Of a stretch of 64,000 nt of DNA, positions 51,209-60,132 are shown in pieces; the first letter of the stretch is position 1; each line of letters starts with the position of its first letter. The DNA is taken from positions 62,001-126,000 of the forward strand of contig OZ245840.1 of NCBI GenBank assembly GCA_965228775.1. The letters are read 5' to 3'. Source of the stretch: JANQMY01 sp965228775 (GTDB taxonomy: Bacteria; Pseudomonadota; Alphaproteobacteria; JANQMY01). The translations under genes were made by a program, and so were the position numbers. Below the pieces are notes generated by a model. The model was not told the origin of the DNA, searched no databases, and saw only the letters and a list, made by a program, of their open reading frames with translations.

Positions 51209-52459
51209 TTAAGCGGTGATCTTTTCCAGCGGTGGCATGCCGAGCGCCTGCCGGAATGTGTTGTGGTAATGGTGCAGGGCGGGTTCGTTGCGGCCAAAAA
51301 TGACATGCTCCAACAAGCCGTTCTCGGCAGCTTTTTGCTGATGTTCGCCCATAAGATAGTCTTCCTGCTCGATCGTGCTGTCGAAAACCTCCATGATGGC
51401 ACTTAGCCCGAACACGGCTTCTTGATTACTGTCCGGTTCGAATTCATAGACGTTCTCGGCCGTTATCTTGCGAACGCCATCATCGGCATTCGGGCCATTG
51501 GCAAGATCTATCATATCTTGGCTGAAATAATGGCTGACGCGGGTGATGGACCGTCCAGGTTTTTCCGGATGCGGATAGATTCTGATCATCGCCACGCTGC
51601 CACGTCCCACATTGAACTGGATGTTCGGGAAGAGGAAGTAGAGCAGATTAACCGCGCCCCCCAGCTCCCATTCGCTTTCTGGCTGGCTTCTTAGATCGTC
51701 AATTCCCTTGCTGGCAAAACAGAACCGGTGATGGCGCCCGATTTCTTCATAGGCAAGATTGTCACCATAGAAAACTTGGCCGAGCGTATCTTTATGAAGC
51801 TTCTGAAAATGATAGGTCTCGCCAAAGGTGTCGTTGGCAAGCTTCCAATTTAGATCTTTTTCGATCAGTGACTCGCCGGAATACACCAGCTCACCATATT
51901 TGCCCGACGCCAGTTCCTCCGCGAGCTCCTTGCCAAGCAATTCGTTGACATCTAGGTATCCGTCCGGTTTCGGATGAACCCAGAGCAGGCCATCCTGTTC
52001 AACGGCCGGCAGCGCCAAAAGGCCATGGCAGGATTTATCAATGGGGCCGAAATGATCCTCTTGCGGAACGGCCACAAGATCGCCTGTTCCGGAATAAGTC
52101 CAGGCATGAAACGGGCAGGAGAAACGTTTCGCATCCCCGCGGCCTTCTGCAACCCGCGCGCCCCTGTGACGGCAGGCATTGAGGAAGGCGTGAAACTTGC
52201 CGTCTTGATCCCGCGTCGCCAGAACGGGCGTGCCGAAATCGTCGATCGTGAAGTAAGAGCCAGGTTTTGGCAGGTCCCCGGAGAGGCCAATCAGTTGCGG
52301 ATGATTTTGAAAGAACTGCTCCCATTCCTGCCGCGCGATCTCGGGGCAGGTATAGGCCTTGGTGGGGTTCCTGAATTGGACGCCCGCATCCACATTCTTG
52401 CCTTCATCCAATTGGCGCATGAGTTCTTTGATGATTTTGACTTGCATGGCGTGCTTCAT
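51209..52459 (-). CDS. Aromatic ring-hydroxylating dioxygenase alpha-subunit-like protein (Rieske)
   Basis: A 416-residue oxygenase with the ATG at 52459 preceded by GGAGGAG. The Rieske cluster ligands are CRHRG and CPFHAW near residues 92 and 114; the catalytic mononuclear-iron ligands appear in GETYHFQKLHKD (two His near residues 215-220). No beta subunit, ferredoxin or reductase gene is adjacent, so it may be a homomultimeric monooxygenase/demethylase type. It is 24 bases after the acyl-CoA dehydrogenase start region's stop side and probably co-transcribed with it. Confidence 0.9.
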   Translation of the reverse strand: MKHAMQVKIIKELMRQLDEGKNVDAGVQFRNPTKAYTCPEIARQEWEQFFQNHPQLIGLSGDLPKPGSYFTIDDFGTPVLATRDQDGKFHAFLNACRHRGARVAEGRGDAKRFSCPFHAWTYSGTGDLVAVPQEDHFGPIDKSCHGLLALPAVEQDGLLWVHPKPDGYLDVNELLGKELAEELASGKYGELVYSGESLIEKDLNWKLANDTFGETYHFQKLHKDTLGQVFYGDNLAYEEIGRHHRFCFASKGIDDLRSQPESEWELGGAVNLLYFLFPNIQFNVGRGSVAMIRIYPHPEKPGRSITRVSHYFSQDMIDLANGPNADDGVRKITAENVYEFEPDSNQEAVFGLSAIMEVFDSTIEQEDYLMGEHQQKAAENGLLEHVIFGRNEPALHHYHNTFRQALGMPPLEKITA

Positions 52460-52483
52460 GGGAACTCCTCCGCTGTGTATGGG

Positions 52484-53692
52484 TTACAACCCCAATTCTG
52501 CTTTTGCCAAAATGTTCCGTTGAACTTCTCCGGTACCGCCGGCGATCGTACTCATACGTCCGGTGAGGTATGCCGGTGTTGCGTTGTGGGCAAAATCAGG
52601 TCCGATCGACCCGAAGTTCGCGCCGAATTCTTCAAACAAGACATGGTTGGGAATGCCGTAGTAACCGGCTGCCTCCATGGCCATTTCTTGGACTTGTTGA
52701 TGGGTTTCAGAGCTGAGGATCTTGCTTACATTGGCAGCCGATCCGGGGTTTTGGTTTGCCGATAGCGAACTCAGGACAATCTTTTCGGTCATGGCGATGG
52801 CATCGGCAGTGACTTGAAGTTCGTTGAGACGACTCCGAAATCCGCCGTCATCAATAAGCGCCGGACCATCGTCAAATTCGCGCTCACTCGCAAAATGCTT
52901 TAGTTTTTGCAATGCGTTTGCCAGAGAGGCGCCTGCGGTGAGAGAGCCGCGCTCGAACTCCAGCAGGTATTTGGCAACGGTCCACCCTTGTCCTTCGGGG
53001 CCGACCCGGCCCGACTGCGGTATGCGCACATCCGTGAAGAAAACTTGGTTGAACTCATGTTCGCCCGCCATGTTGACGATCGGTTCCACCTCAATACCGG
53101 GTGTGTCCATCTCAAGCATGACGAAAGTGATGCCCTTTTGAGGGCGGTCTTCGGTCGATGTGCGAACCAAAGCGAACATGCGGTTGGCGTGATGGGCCGT
53201 CGATGTCCAAATCTTTGTGCCGTTGATGATGTAGTCATCACCGTCTTTGACGGCTTTGGTCTGAAGAGACGCAAGATCAGACCCCGACCCGGGTTCCGAG
53301 TAACCTTGGCACCAAAGATCTTCTCCCGACAGGATTCGCGGCAGGATGGAGTTTTGCTGCTCCTCCGTACCATGACCGATAAGTGTAGGGCCCAGCATCA
53401 TGATGCCTTGCGGGTACAGATGCGGGGTTCCGGCCGCCAGACATTCCTGTTGGTAGATAAAACGCTGAACGACTGACCAGCCGGTGCCGCCATGCTCCTT
53501 TGGCCATGCGGGCGCGACCCAGCCTTGTTCATGCAGGATGGTTTGCCATTCCATTGCCAGGGAATGTTCGGTGAAGGTACGCCAGCCCACCGATTGGGCG
53601 CGACGTTTCAGGTCGTCCGTCAGTTTGTCGGAGAGGAAATCCTTTACTTCCTCCCGGAACAGTTCGTCGTCTCTTGAGTGCGAATAATCCAT
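52484..53692 (-). CDS. Acyl-CoA dehydrogenase
   Basis: A 402-residue FAD dehydrogenase. Signature segments are CQGYSEPGSGSDLASLQTKA (FAD/substrate), NGTKIWTSTAHHAN, and the C-terminal TIAGGTGEVQRNILAKAELGL. It desaturates an acyl-CoA at the alpha-beta position, passing electrons to ETF. It lies upstream of the Rieske oxygenase on the same strand. The group resembles those acting on branched or steroid side chains, but the substrate is not determined. Confidence 0.93.
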   Translation of the reverse strand: MDYSHSRDDELFREEVKDFLSDKLTDDLKRRAQSVGWRTFTEHSLAMEWQTILHEQGWVAPAWPKEHGGTGWSVVQRFIYQQECLAAGTPHLYPQGIMMLGPTLIGHGTEEQQNSILPRILSGEDLWCQGYSEPGSGSDLASLQTKAVKDGDDYIINGTKIWTSTAHHANRMFALVRTSTEDRPQKGITFVMLEMDTPGIEVEPIVNMAGEHEFNQVFFTDVRIPQSGRVGPEGQGWTVAKYLLEFERGSLTAGASLANALQKLKHFASEREFDDGPALIDDGGFRSRLNELQVTADAIAMTEKIVLSSLSANQNPGSAANVSKILSSETHQQVQEMAMEAAGYYGIPNHVLFEEFGANFGSIGPDFAHNATPAYLTGRMSTIAGGTGEVQRNILAKAELGL

Positions 53693-53773
53693 TGGGTAAT
53701 TCCGGCCTATCTTCGTTTCGTTGCAACAGACCTTAATGGGTTTCCAGGCGCAGTGGAATTCGTCTCTCTTGGA

Positions 53774-54679
53774 TTAGAGTTCGTGTATGTCGCAGCCTCT
53801 CGCTTCCAATATGGGACGCATTTGCCAGTAGGCTCTAGGGGTACGGATCAACGGAATGCGGGGGTGCAGGTGATGAATGATATGAAACTGCATCCCAAGA
53901 GAGCCGATATTCCCAAGGACGGAGCGGAAGCTTCGCGTATCTTTGTAGCGTCCCGTTTCCTTACCGGGGTGATGGGGCGCCCAACTCAGATAGAACTGGA
54001 TGTAGGAGAGGCCGATATGCCTCGGCAACCACCAGAGCAGGGCCGCCTCAATTGCATACCCGCTCCATGCAAGCGCGAACAGGACGCCGTAAAAGACGAG
54101 CTGATAGACAACCGCATCCAGAATGACATCAGGGCGCCCAATCCGCTGCAACGTGTTGCCATAGGCGTCCGTAAATCCTTCGGCACGGGGCTGCCTGATT
54201 TGGATGCCTTTGATGATCGCGGCCAATGCACTTGGCGCATGGGTGCCGTAATCCGGATCAAGTTCCGGGTTGTTGGCATGCTTGTGATGTTCCATATGCG
54301 TCAACTTTAAGAAGCGGTATGGAAACACCAGTGGGATGGTTGATACGTGGCCAAGCAATTCGTTCAGCCAGCGGAGCGGTTCGCCGGGGCGCGCGATGAT
54401 ATCATGTTGCGCTTCGTGTGAGGGCAGGTAGCACAGCGTGACGTTTATGGTGGCGATTACAAAGCCCGCCCAAAGCGGCAATGCCCCTGTGAAGACGAGA
54501 GGCCATAAGGCAAGCCACACCGCCAGGTTGGAAAAGCCCCAAGCGATTGATCCCCACGGGACCTTGCCCACATGTTCGCGTGCCACATCGCGTTCTAGTT
54601 TCATCAAGTCGGCTTCTGACAGCCCTGAAAGGTCCACCCGGATAGAGGCGTTTTGTCCGCCCGTCATGGAAAGGCTCAT
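53774..54679 (-). CDS. Membrane fatty acid desaturase
   Basis: A 301-residue integral membrane diiron desaturase/hydroxylase. The three histidine boxes are HEAQHD, HMEHHKHAN and HIIHHLHP. Hydrophobic helices precede and follow box one. The ATG at 54679 was chosen because GGGGGA lies seven bases upstream and it overlaps the stop of the small membrane gene (ATGA). It is the third gene of a TetR-led minus-strand operon. Confidence 0.9.
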   Translation of the reverse strand: MSLSMTGGQNASIRVDLSGLSEADLMKLERDVAREHVGKVPWGSIAWGFSNLAVWLALWPLVFTGALPLWAGFVIATINVTLCYLPSHEAQHDIIARPGEPLRWLNELLGHVSTIPLVFPYRFLKLTHMEHHKHANNPELDPDYGTHAPSALAAIIKGIQIRQPRAEGFTDAYGNTLQRIGRPDVILDAVVYQLVFYGVLFALAWSGYAIEAALLWWLPRHIGLSYIQFYLSWAPHHPGKETGRYKDTRSFRSVLGNIGSLGMQFHIIHHLHPRIPLIRTPRAYWQMRPILEARGCDIHEL

Positions 54680-54867
54680 ATCCATTTCCCCCGGATTTGA
54701 GCGGAGGTGCCCCATACCGCCGCCAAAAGCAGTCCAACCATAAGCGGCGAAAAGTCTAGCGGGAGCGACCAGCCGGAGTGCTCGATGATCTGAGCCGTCA
54801 ATGGGGCAATGAACCCAAACGCAAAAATCAACGGCCCGAAGTAGAAAATCTGTTTAAGGAGCGTCAT
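54676..54867 (-). CDS. Small two-helix membrane protein coupled to the desaturase
   Basis: A 63-residue protein with two hydrophobic helices (about residues 6-25 and 38-54) and a short basic end. It starts nine bases after the TetR gene and its stop overlaps the desaturase start, so it is translated as part of that operon. No family is recognised; a subunit or chaperone for the desaturase is possible. Confidence 0.75.
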   Translation of the reverse strand: MTLLKQIFYFGPLIFAFGFIAPLTAQIIEHSGWSLPLDFSPLMVGLLLAAVWGTSAQIRGKWI

Positions 54868-54876
54868 TTTCCTTCC

Positions 54877-55542
54877 TCATCCAACTTTCTTGAGAGTGGT
54901 TTTGTTGAGCTTCTGAAGCTTTTTGAGCAATTGTTGTCTGAACGTGTCGACAGCGTCTGACGCAAGACACATATAGAAACCGCGCAACGCGATACGTGAA
55001 AACTCATCCAGATCAATAAGGCCAAAGCCCCAGTCCCTGAAGGGCGCGCGATAGCAGACATACATTTGTTCGCCCATCGCCTCGGCGGAGATGTTTCCAC
55101 GCAACAATCCTTCCGCCAGGGCGGCACGACAGGCCTTCGCCGCCATTTCCGACGAGCGGCTGGAAATCTGATTTGTTGCTTCTCCGTACACGGATTCCAG
55201 GCTTAGACGGTCACTTGCCAGCATGGTTGCTTTAAAAAAGTTTTCGTCGCCGGCGAAAAGATCCGTTGATTGAATAACAATGGCTTCGGCCATTTCTAAC
55301 GGAGGCGCCGATTCAAATTTCTTCAGGCGCGCTTCCACGCGCTCGACACCTTCCAAAAAGAGCGCGATCAGAATCTGCTCTTTATTTCCGATGAGATTGT
55401 ATAGCGTAGGGGCCGTTACACCTGCGGCCTTGGCAAGGTCCCGCGTGTTGAACGCGTCAAAACCATCCTCGGCAATGATACGCCGAGCCTCAGTCAGAAT
55501 GCGGTCTCGGCGCTTTTGCATATTGATGGCGCGGGTGTTCAT
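54877..55542 (-). CDS. TetR family transcriptional regulator
   Basis: A 221-residue repressor. The N-terminal helix-turn-helix is FNTRDLAKAAGVTAPTLYNLI with the usual NKEQIL after it; the C-terminal ligand domain is helical. It heads the operon with the small membrane protein and the desaturase, and is divergent from an alpha/beta hydrolase gene. A palindromic AT-rich site lies between the two starts. The likely ligand is a fatty acid or acyl-CoA, inferred from the neighbours. Confidence 0.92.
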   Translation of the reverse strand: MNTRAINMQKRRDRILTEARRIIAEDGFDAFNTRDLAKAAGVTAPTLYNLIGNKEQILIALFLEGVERVEARLKKFESAPPLEMAEAIVIQSTDLFAGDENFFKATMLASDRLSLESVYGEATNQISSRSSEMAAKACRAALAEGLLRGNISAEAMGEQMYVCYRAPFRDWGFGLIDLDEFSRIALRGFYMCLASDAVDTFRQQLLKKLQKLNKTTLKKVG

Positions 55543-55581
55543 GAGCCTCTTTCTCCAATCACATCAAGCATGCACAGGCAA

Positions 55582-55623
55582 ATTATTTTATCAAGGATAA
55601 AATTTTATCATCGATAAAATAAT
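55582..55623. promoter_or_regulatory. Probable TetR operator between regulator and hydrolase genes
   Basis: Perfect outer arms ATTATTTTATC (55582-55592) and GATAAAATAAT (55613-55623), with two further half-sites TTTTATC/GATAAAA inside, so two overlapping palindromes. The site is 39 bases from the TetR start and 89 bases from the hydrolase start, well placed to control both directions. Confidence 0.82.
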
Positions 55624-55712
55624 GGTCAGCCATTTTGTCCTAACCTTGAATTGAGGCGGAGGCCCCGGTATGTGGGCACATAAAAAGAAACCACTCGGCT
55701 GGGAGGGGAACC

Positions 55713-56645
55713 ATGCGCATCGTTTCGATCGTTCTGGCATTACTCATTTTGGGATTCGGCTTGAGTTATGTGGGAACGGGCATGACACGGCCCGCACTCG
55801 ATACACTGACGCGGGGAACACTGCAGTCTGAAGGTAAAGCCCACTCGTTTGTCGAAATCGACGCCGGAACCGTTCATTTCCGGGATGAGGGCCCAAGGGA
55901 TGCGCCCACCATCATGCTGGTCCATGGCTTTTCCACGCCTTCCTTCGTGTATGAAGACTACTTCGTCCCTCTGACAGCGGCTGGATTTCGAGTGATTTCC
56001 TTCGACACCTTCGGAAGGGGCTATTCGGACCGCCCAACTGGCCCATATGACAAGGCGCTTTTTGTTGGCCAAGTAGAAGGCTTGCGAAGAGCCTTGAATG
56101 TTGAAGGTCCGGTACACCTGGTGGGCTATTCCATGGGAGGGGGTATTGTTGCGGATTACGCGGCGGCCCATCCCGAACACGTTGGAAGCGCTACGTTTTT
56201 GGCACCGGTCGGATTCTCGGAATTGGCAGGAACACCTGGCTATCTCACGGCGCCGATCGTGGGAGATTGGCTTTTTCGTGTACTGGGCCCCAAGTTCATT
56301 TTGAGCCGCCTTGAAGATGGATTGGAAGAGGCCCCAAATCCACAGCGGTTTTTTGAACAGTTCCGCGAGCGGGCAGCTTATGCAGGGTATTACGACGCGC
56401 TTTTGTCGACGATACGGAATTATCCGTTCGATCCGCGGCAAGAAGAGCACAAGCAGATCGTGGCAAATGACATACGGGTGCTGTCCGTCTGGGGCGATAA
56501 GGACGCAACAGTGCCGATAGAAGGCGCGGATGTGTTGCGGCGCTGGAATGGGAAAGCAGGCATCAAGGTGATCGAGGGCGGTAGCCACTCGATCACATAT
56601 TCTCATGCAGCTGAAATCACCGAATACCTGCTGGAAAACCTTTGA
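55713..56645 (+). CDS. Membrane-anchored alpha/beta hydrolase
   Basis: A 310-residue hydrolase. Residues 3-22 form an N-terminal membrane anchor or signal. The oxyanion loop is LVHGFSTPSF, the nucleophile elbow GYSMGGG, the acid probably in VWGDKDATVP and the His in GGSHSITY. It is likely an esterase or lipase of the envelope. It is divergent from the TetR-desaturase operon and should be under the same operator, so it may release the fatty acids the regulator senses. Confidence 0.9.
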   Translation: MRIVSIVLALLILGFGLSYVGTGMTRPALDTLTRGTLQSEGKAHSFVEIDAGTVHFRDEGPRDAPTIMLVHGFSTPSFVYEDYFVPLTAAGFRVISFDTFGRGYSDRPTGPYDKALFVGQVEGLRRALNVEGPVHLVGYSMGGGIVADYAAAHPEHVGSATFLAPVGFSELAGTPGYLTAPIVGDWLFRVLGPKFILSRLEDGLEEAPNPQRFFEQFRERAAYAGYYDALLSTIRNYPFDPRQEEHKQIVANDIRVLSVWGDKDATVPIEGADVLRRWNGKAGIKVIEGGSHSITYSHAAEITEYLLENL

Positions 56646-56720
56646 ACTGAAGGCTTTTCCAGCTCCTGAAAGTGTGTTTCTCTTAGCGAATGAGGCATTT
56701 GACGTTGAGGGGGACTGTCA

Positions 56721-57443
56721 ATGAAAACTCTATGGACCGGCCTGGCGAAGTGCCTGGCGCTCTTGATGCTTACCGCAACACCTGCATCTGCGATTTCCGA
56801 CGCTTCCGGTAGCGATACAAACCGGATCAGCAATCCTGCAGGTATTCTCGAGAATTTCGATGTCGCAAATCTGTTGCCTCTTGTTCAGGAAATGGGCTTC
56901 CAAGCGGAAGCGGGCCAATTTGAATCAGGTAACGATTACATTCGCGCGGTTGTCGATGGCGTCATCGTCGTCATGCAGCCGATGGCCTGTCAACAGCTTC
57001 GCAGCAGCTGTGGTGGCCTTTCCATCATGGTCTATTACACGGCCGCAAACCCATCACTCGCGGCGCTGGTTAAATACAATCAGGATCGTTTGTTCGCAAA
57101 GGCGGGTCTGACCAGCGATGGTTTTTTCGTCAATCGGTATGAAATTGCCGACTACGGCATTCCCCGCGGCAATGTGCGATCCAGTGTCATCAACCTTCGC
57201 CGGGCCGTAGACAATGTTCAGCAAATGCTGATCGATGCGGAGAGGGTGAGTGATGCCGGTGAGGCACTTACGGTGGAACAAAAGTCTCCCTCGGCATTGA
57301 CGGATCGCATTCCGGACATTCCAAGTCTGTACCCTGATGAACAGGTTCAGAAATTCTACCACGATGCTATCGGTGCGGGGGCAGATGTGTTCAATGGATC
57401 ATCGCCGAACTTCAGCAACTCTCCCGCAGGTGACTTACCTTAG
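56721..57443 (+). CDS. Exported YbjN-like protein (paralogue D)
   Basis: A 240-residue protein with GAGGGGG upstream. Signal peptide MKTLWTGLAKCLALLMLTA, cleavage after ASA near residue 25. The YbjN core is ENFDVANLLPLVQEMGFQAE, VVDGVIVVMQPMAC, a Cys pair seven residues apart, LAALVKYNQDRLFAKAG, and VNRYEIADYGIPRGN. The last motif is shared with paralogue E and not with A-C, so D and E form a subgroup. Function unknown. Confidence 0.8.
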   Translation: MKTLWTGLAKCLALLMLTATPASAISDASGSDTNRISNPAGILENFDVANLLPLVQEMGFQAEAGQFESGNDYIRAVVDGVIVVMQPMACQQLRSSCGGLSIMVYYTAANPSLAALVKYNQDRLFAKAGLTSDGFFVNRYEIADYGIPRGNVRSSVINLRRAVDNVQQMLIDAERVSDAGEALTVEQKSPSALTDRIPDIPSLYPDEQVQKFYHDAIGAGADVFNGSSPNFSNSPAGDLP

Positions 57444-57450
57444 GAACACA

Positions 57451-57576
57451 TAGCGTTTCCAGGTGAAGTGCCAAGATCCGATATTGGCGGTTCACCGCCG
57501 AAGATCTATTGGCGGAAACGCTTTAAAACAAAGACTTCGGGCACTTTTACGATTCTAAGAAAACTAAAAGTGCCCT
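57451..57576. repeat. Two-hairpin palindromic intergenic repeat, copy 2
   Basis: The first 47 bases (57451-57497) are identical to 19883-19929. Hairpin one spans 57452-57522 with arms GCGTTTCC/GGAAACGC and a 13-base longer right side. Hairpin two spans 57539-57575 with arms GGGCACTTTTA/TAAAAGTGCCC. The arms of hairpin two differ from copy 1 but stay complementary, so structure and not sequence is kept. Confidence 0.85.
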
Positions 57577-57579
57577 AGT

Positions 57580-58578
57580 CTAGTCGTTGCGCCGAGGGTC
57601 GCCGATAACAGTATCAATGAAGAAGCGAGGGCGGTTTTTGACTTCCAGGAAAAGTTTGGCAATGTACTCGCCGACCATTCCGATGGAAATCATAAGAAGG
57701 CCGCCCAGCAGGTAAAGCGGGATGACGACGGAAGCCCAGCCGGGAATAACGCTTCCGGACAAAACAGACGCTATCGCATAGGTAAGCATGCAAAGCGTTG
57801 CGAGGAACACCAAAAACCCCAATGCTGATATAAAACGAAGTGGTTGAACGGAAAGAGACGTGATCCCATTCCAGGCAAGCGATAGCATTTTGCGCGTGGG
57901 ATATTTCGTTTCGCCGGCAGCTCTTTCCGAACGGTCGTAAGTCACAGTGGCAATGCGCTGATGAAGCATGGGAACAAGCCCACGCAGAAAAAGGTGATGC
58001 TCCGAAAACTGACCAAGGTTTTGAAGCGCCATTGAGGACATCAGCCGGAAATCCGCGTGGTTTTCCACAAGCTCGACCCCCATCAGACGCAGCAAACGGT
58101 AAAACCCCAGCGCGGTATTTCGTTTGAACCATGTGTCCACGTCTCGAGAGTCTCGAACGCCTAACACCAGCTCAGCGCCCTGGCGGAATTCATCCACCAT
58201 GCGTGCCATTGCAGTAATGTCATCTTGCAAGTCAGCATCTATGCTGATGGCAGCATCGCATCGGCCGTCCACATAGTTAAGGCCGGCCAGAAGCGCAGCC
58301 TGATGCCCCACATTTCGTGCTAATCGGACGCCCCTAATCTTTCCTTGGTGGGCTTTTACGGATTGATCGATTAGCGCCCACGTGGTGTCCCGCGAGCCAT
58401 CATCAACAAAGACCACATAGCTTTCTTCGGAGCATCTGCCGCTGCCGATCATTTCCTCGAGCTGACCGAGGAGTTTCGGAATGCTCAGTGGTAAGACGTC
58501 TTCCTCATTGAAGCAGGGGACAACAATCGCCAAAAGACAGGGCTTTTCCTGACGTTCCCGTAGATCAGGATGTGACAT
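57580..58578 (-). CDS. Family 2 glycosyltransferase (GtrB/dolichol-phosphate-mannose-synthase-like)
   Basis: A 332-residue membrane glycosyltransferase. The GT-A motifs are VVPCFNEED, FVDDGSRDTTW and SIDADLQDD. Two C-terminal membrane helices (about residues 238-262 and 272-295) are typical of enzymes that load a sugar onto undecaprenyl phosphate. It probably prepares a lipid-linked sugar for surface-glycan decoration. Flanked downstream by the palindromic repeat. Confidence 0.9.
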   Translation of the reverse strand: MSHPDLRERQEKPCLLAIVVPCFNEEDVLPLSIPKLLGQLEEMIGSGRCSEESYVVFVDDGSRDTTWALIDQSVKAHQGKIRGVRLARNVGHQAALLAGLNYVDGRCDAAISIDADLQDDITAMARMVDEFRQGAELVLGVRDSRDVDTWFKRNTALGFYRLLRLMGVELVENHADFRLMSSMALQNLGQFSEHHLFLRGLVPMLHQRIATVTYDRSERAAGETKYPTRKMLSLAWNGITSLSVQPLRFISALGFLVFLATLCMLTYAIASVLSGSVIPGWASVVIPLYLLGGLLMISIGMVGEYIAKLFLEVKNRPRFFIDTVIGDPRRND

Positions 58579-58667
58579 AGGTTTAGTTCGTCCCCGGTTG
58601 ACCGGGCGCGACTATAGGCGCCGGGCCAATGGTCCGCAAGATGAGGTATTTGGCATTGGCAGTGCCG

Positions 58668-59189
58668 TTAAGGATTTGCGATTGCCGGATCTCCTGGACG
58701 CCATTTCTCATGGGCTTCTTTCCAGCCGGAGAAAACTTCCAAGATGTGGGGCGGGTCCCCATGTATCTCCGTGAAACCACCGTTCCAGGCACGTGTGTCG
58801 AAATACGTGGCGTTCACACCATCCGCATACAACGCGGTTCCGATCTCAAACCCCATATCCAGCAGGCGCTTTTGTTCTTCCTCGAAATCGGACACCAAAA
58901 CACCGATATGATGGAATCCTTCTTCGCCTTTTGCGTACATATCCCGATAGATCGAGGGCTGATTATCATGCTGTTGAATCAGCTGAACCTGCGTTTCGCC
59001 GCAATAGGCGAAAGCGTATGACACGTCCGCCTCGATGTTCTGTCCACGATAACTAAACTCATCGGTCTTATGATGAGGCGCTACGAAAAAGGGGCCCGCG
59101 CCAAGAAACTTGGCCCATTTTTCGATGCTCTGCTCCAAATCATTCACAAAGAACGCATACTGAAAAATTGGGTATTTTCCCATCAGCAT
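58668..59189 (-). CDS. VOC family protein
   Basis: A 173-residue glyoxalase-fold protein with two beta-alpha-beta-beta-beta modules. The first begins FQYAFFVNDLEQSIEKWAKF, the second EGFHHIGVLVSDFEEEQ; the His pairs and GFTEIHGDPPH give plausible metal ligands. Resembles methylmalonyl-CoA-epimerase-like and dioxygenase-like VOC proteins common in lipid catabolism. It starts five bases after the stop of the carboxymuconolactone-decarboxylase-like gene, so both are one operon. Confidence 0.85.
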   Translation of the reverse strand: MLMGKYPIFQYAFFVNDLEQSIEKWAKFLGAGPFFVAPHHKTDEFSYRGQNIEADVSYAFAYCGETQVQLIQQHDNQPSIYRDMYAKGEEGFHHIGVLVSDFEEEQKRLLDMGFEIGTALYADGVNATYFDTRAWNGGFTEIHGDPPHILEVFSGWKEAHEKWRPGDPAIANP

Positions 59190-59194
59190 GACAA

Positions 59195-59785
59195 TTACCT
59201 CACTTGGATCGCGTCATTGCCCCATGGGCTCAGTTGTTCCGCATCGCTTTGGAATTTCTCGGGGAGTTCTTCCACCATATGAAAGGTGGCCGCCAGCCGG
59301 CCAAACCCAACAAAAAAAGCTGCCGTCATTCCCAATTCGACGATCTGCCCTTCATCGAAATGCTTGCGCAGTTCCTCGTAGACGTTGTCGTCAATGGAGA
59401 GGTGATCGGTTGCCATTAATTCGCCATAACGAATGGCCGCTTTTTCGGCGGCTGTCAGGTCGTCGGCTTCTTGAGGTTTTTCCAGCGAACAAACCAATCC
59501 TTCGGTGACACCGTCATCGACGGCATCTGTATATCGGATCGCCATGCAGCTGCGGCACTGATTGAAGAAGGCGATACGTAGACGGACCAATTCCACAAGA
59601 CGGTCGGGAAGGGTGCGTTTCGTTTTCAGAGCGCCTGCAAATGACATCATGCCCAACGCTTGATCGGGCCGATGAGCGAAAAAGCGCATCAGGCCTTGCT
59701 CCAGATCTGTCAAATTTTCCGGCTGAATCGCCGATTTCATTCGAGGGTCCCAATTCTCGGGCGCGATCTTTTCTAACCGGCTCAT
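59195..59785 (-). CDS. Carboxymuconolactone decarboxylase/AhpD-like protein
   Basis: A 196-residue helical protein of the CMD family. The AhpD-like redox motif CRSC followed by MAIRYTDA is present, which favours peroxidase-type alkylhydroperoxidase activity over decarboxylation. It is the first gene of a two-gene minus-strand operon with a VOC protein. Confidence 0.85.
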   Translation of the reverse strand: MSRLEKIAPENWDPRMKSAIQPENLTDLEQGLMRFFAHRPDQALGMMSFAGALKTKRTLPDRLVELVRLRIAFFNQCRSCMAIRYTDAVDDGVTEGLVCSLEKPQEADDLTAAEKAAIRYGELMATDHLSIDDNVYEELRKHFDEGQIVELGMTAAFFVGFGRLAATFHMVEELPEKFQSDAEQLSPWGNDAIQVR

Positions 59786-60132
59786 TTCATCCTCCCTTGG
59801 ATGGTCCTTTATGGCGTTATTGAGAAGCTGGTGTCAGCGTATCGGCAGGTATCATATGTCATTGAAGCCGCTTTGGAATCCGAAACCAGCTGTTCGGTTC
59901 AAATTCTATCCTTTCGCGCTGATCCAATCTGTGTTTTGCTGCCGAAATCATGCGTTTTTCGCTCGCAAGGCGGGTGAACAACTCGGCCAAATTGCAAATT
60001 TGCAATAGGGGCTGACGTGGTTGAAGCTGATATGTAACACTGCGCTTCAATACCGAGTTTCTGGCGGGGGCCAAAGGTGTTGGTGGGGCAAAGAGCCGGT
60101 CGGGCAAAAGAGTTTCAGGGGTGAGATCTAAA
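59786..60132. other. Intergenic region with a 16-base palindrome
   Basis: About 350 bases between divergent genes (CMD-like on the left, YbjN-like paralogue E on the right). A perfect palindrome ATTGCAAATTTGCAAT lies at 59991-60006 and could be an operator. The open frame at 59811-60008 has no coding character. No RNA gene was recognised. Confidence 0.55.

Noticed and set aside
59811..60008. 65-codon frame upstream of YbjN-like paralogue E
   Set aside because: Irregular composition and no start signal; the region more likely holds two divergent promoters.
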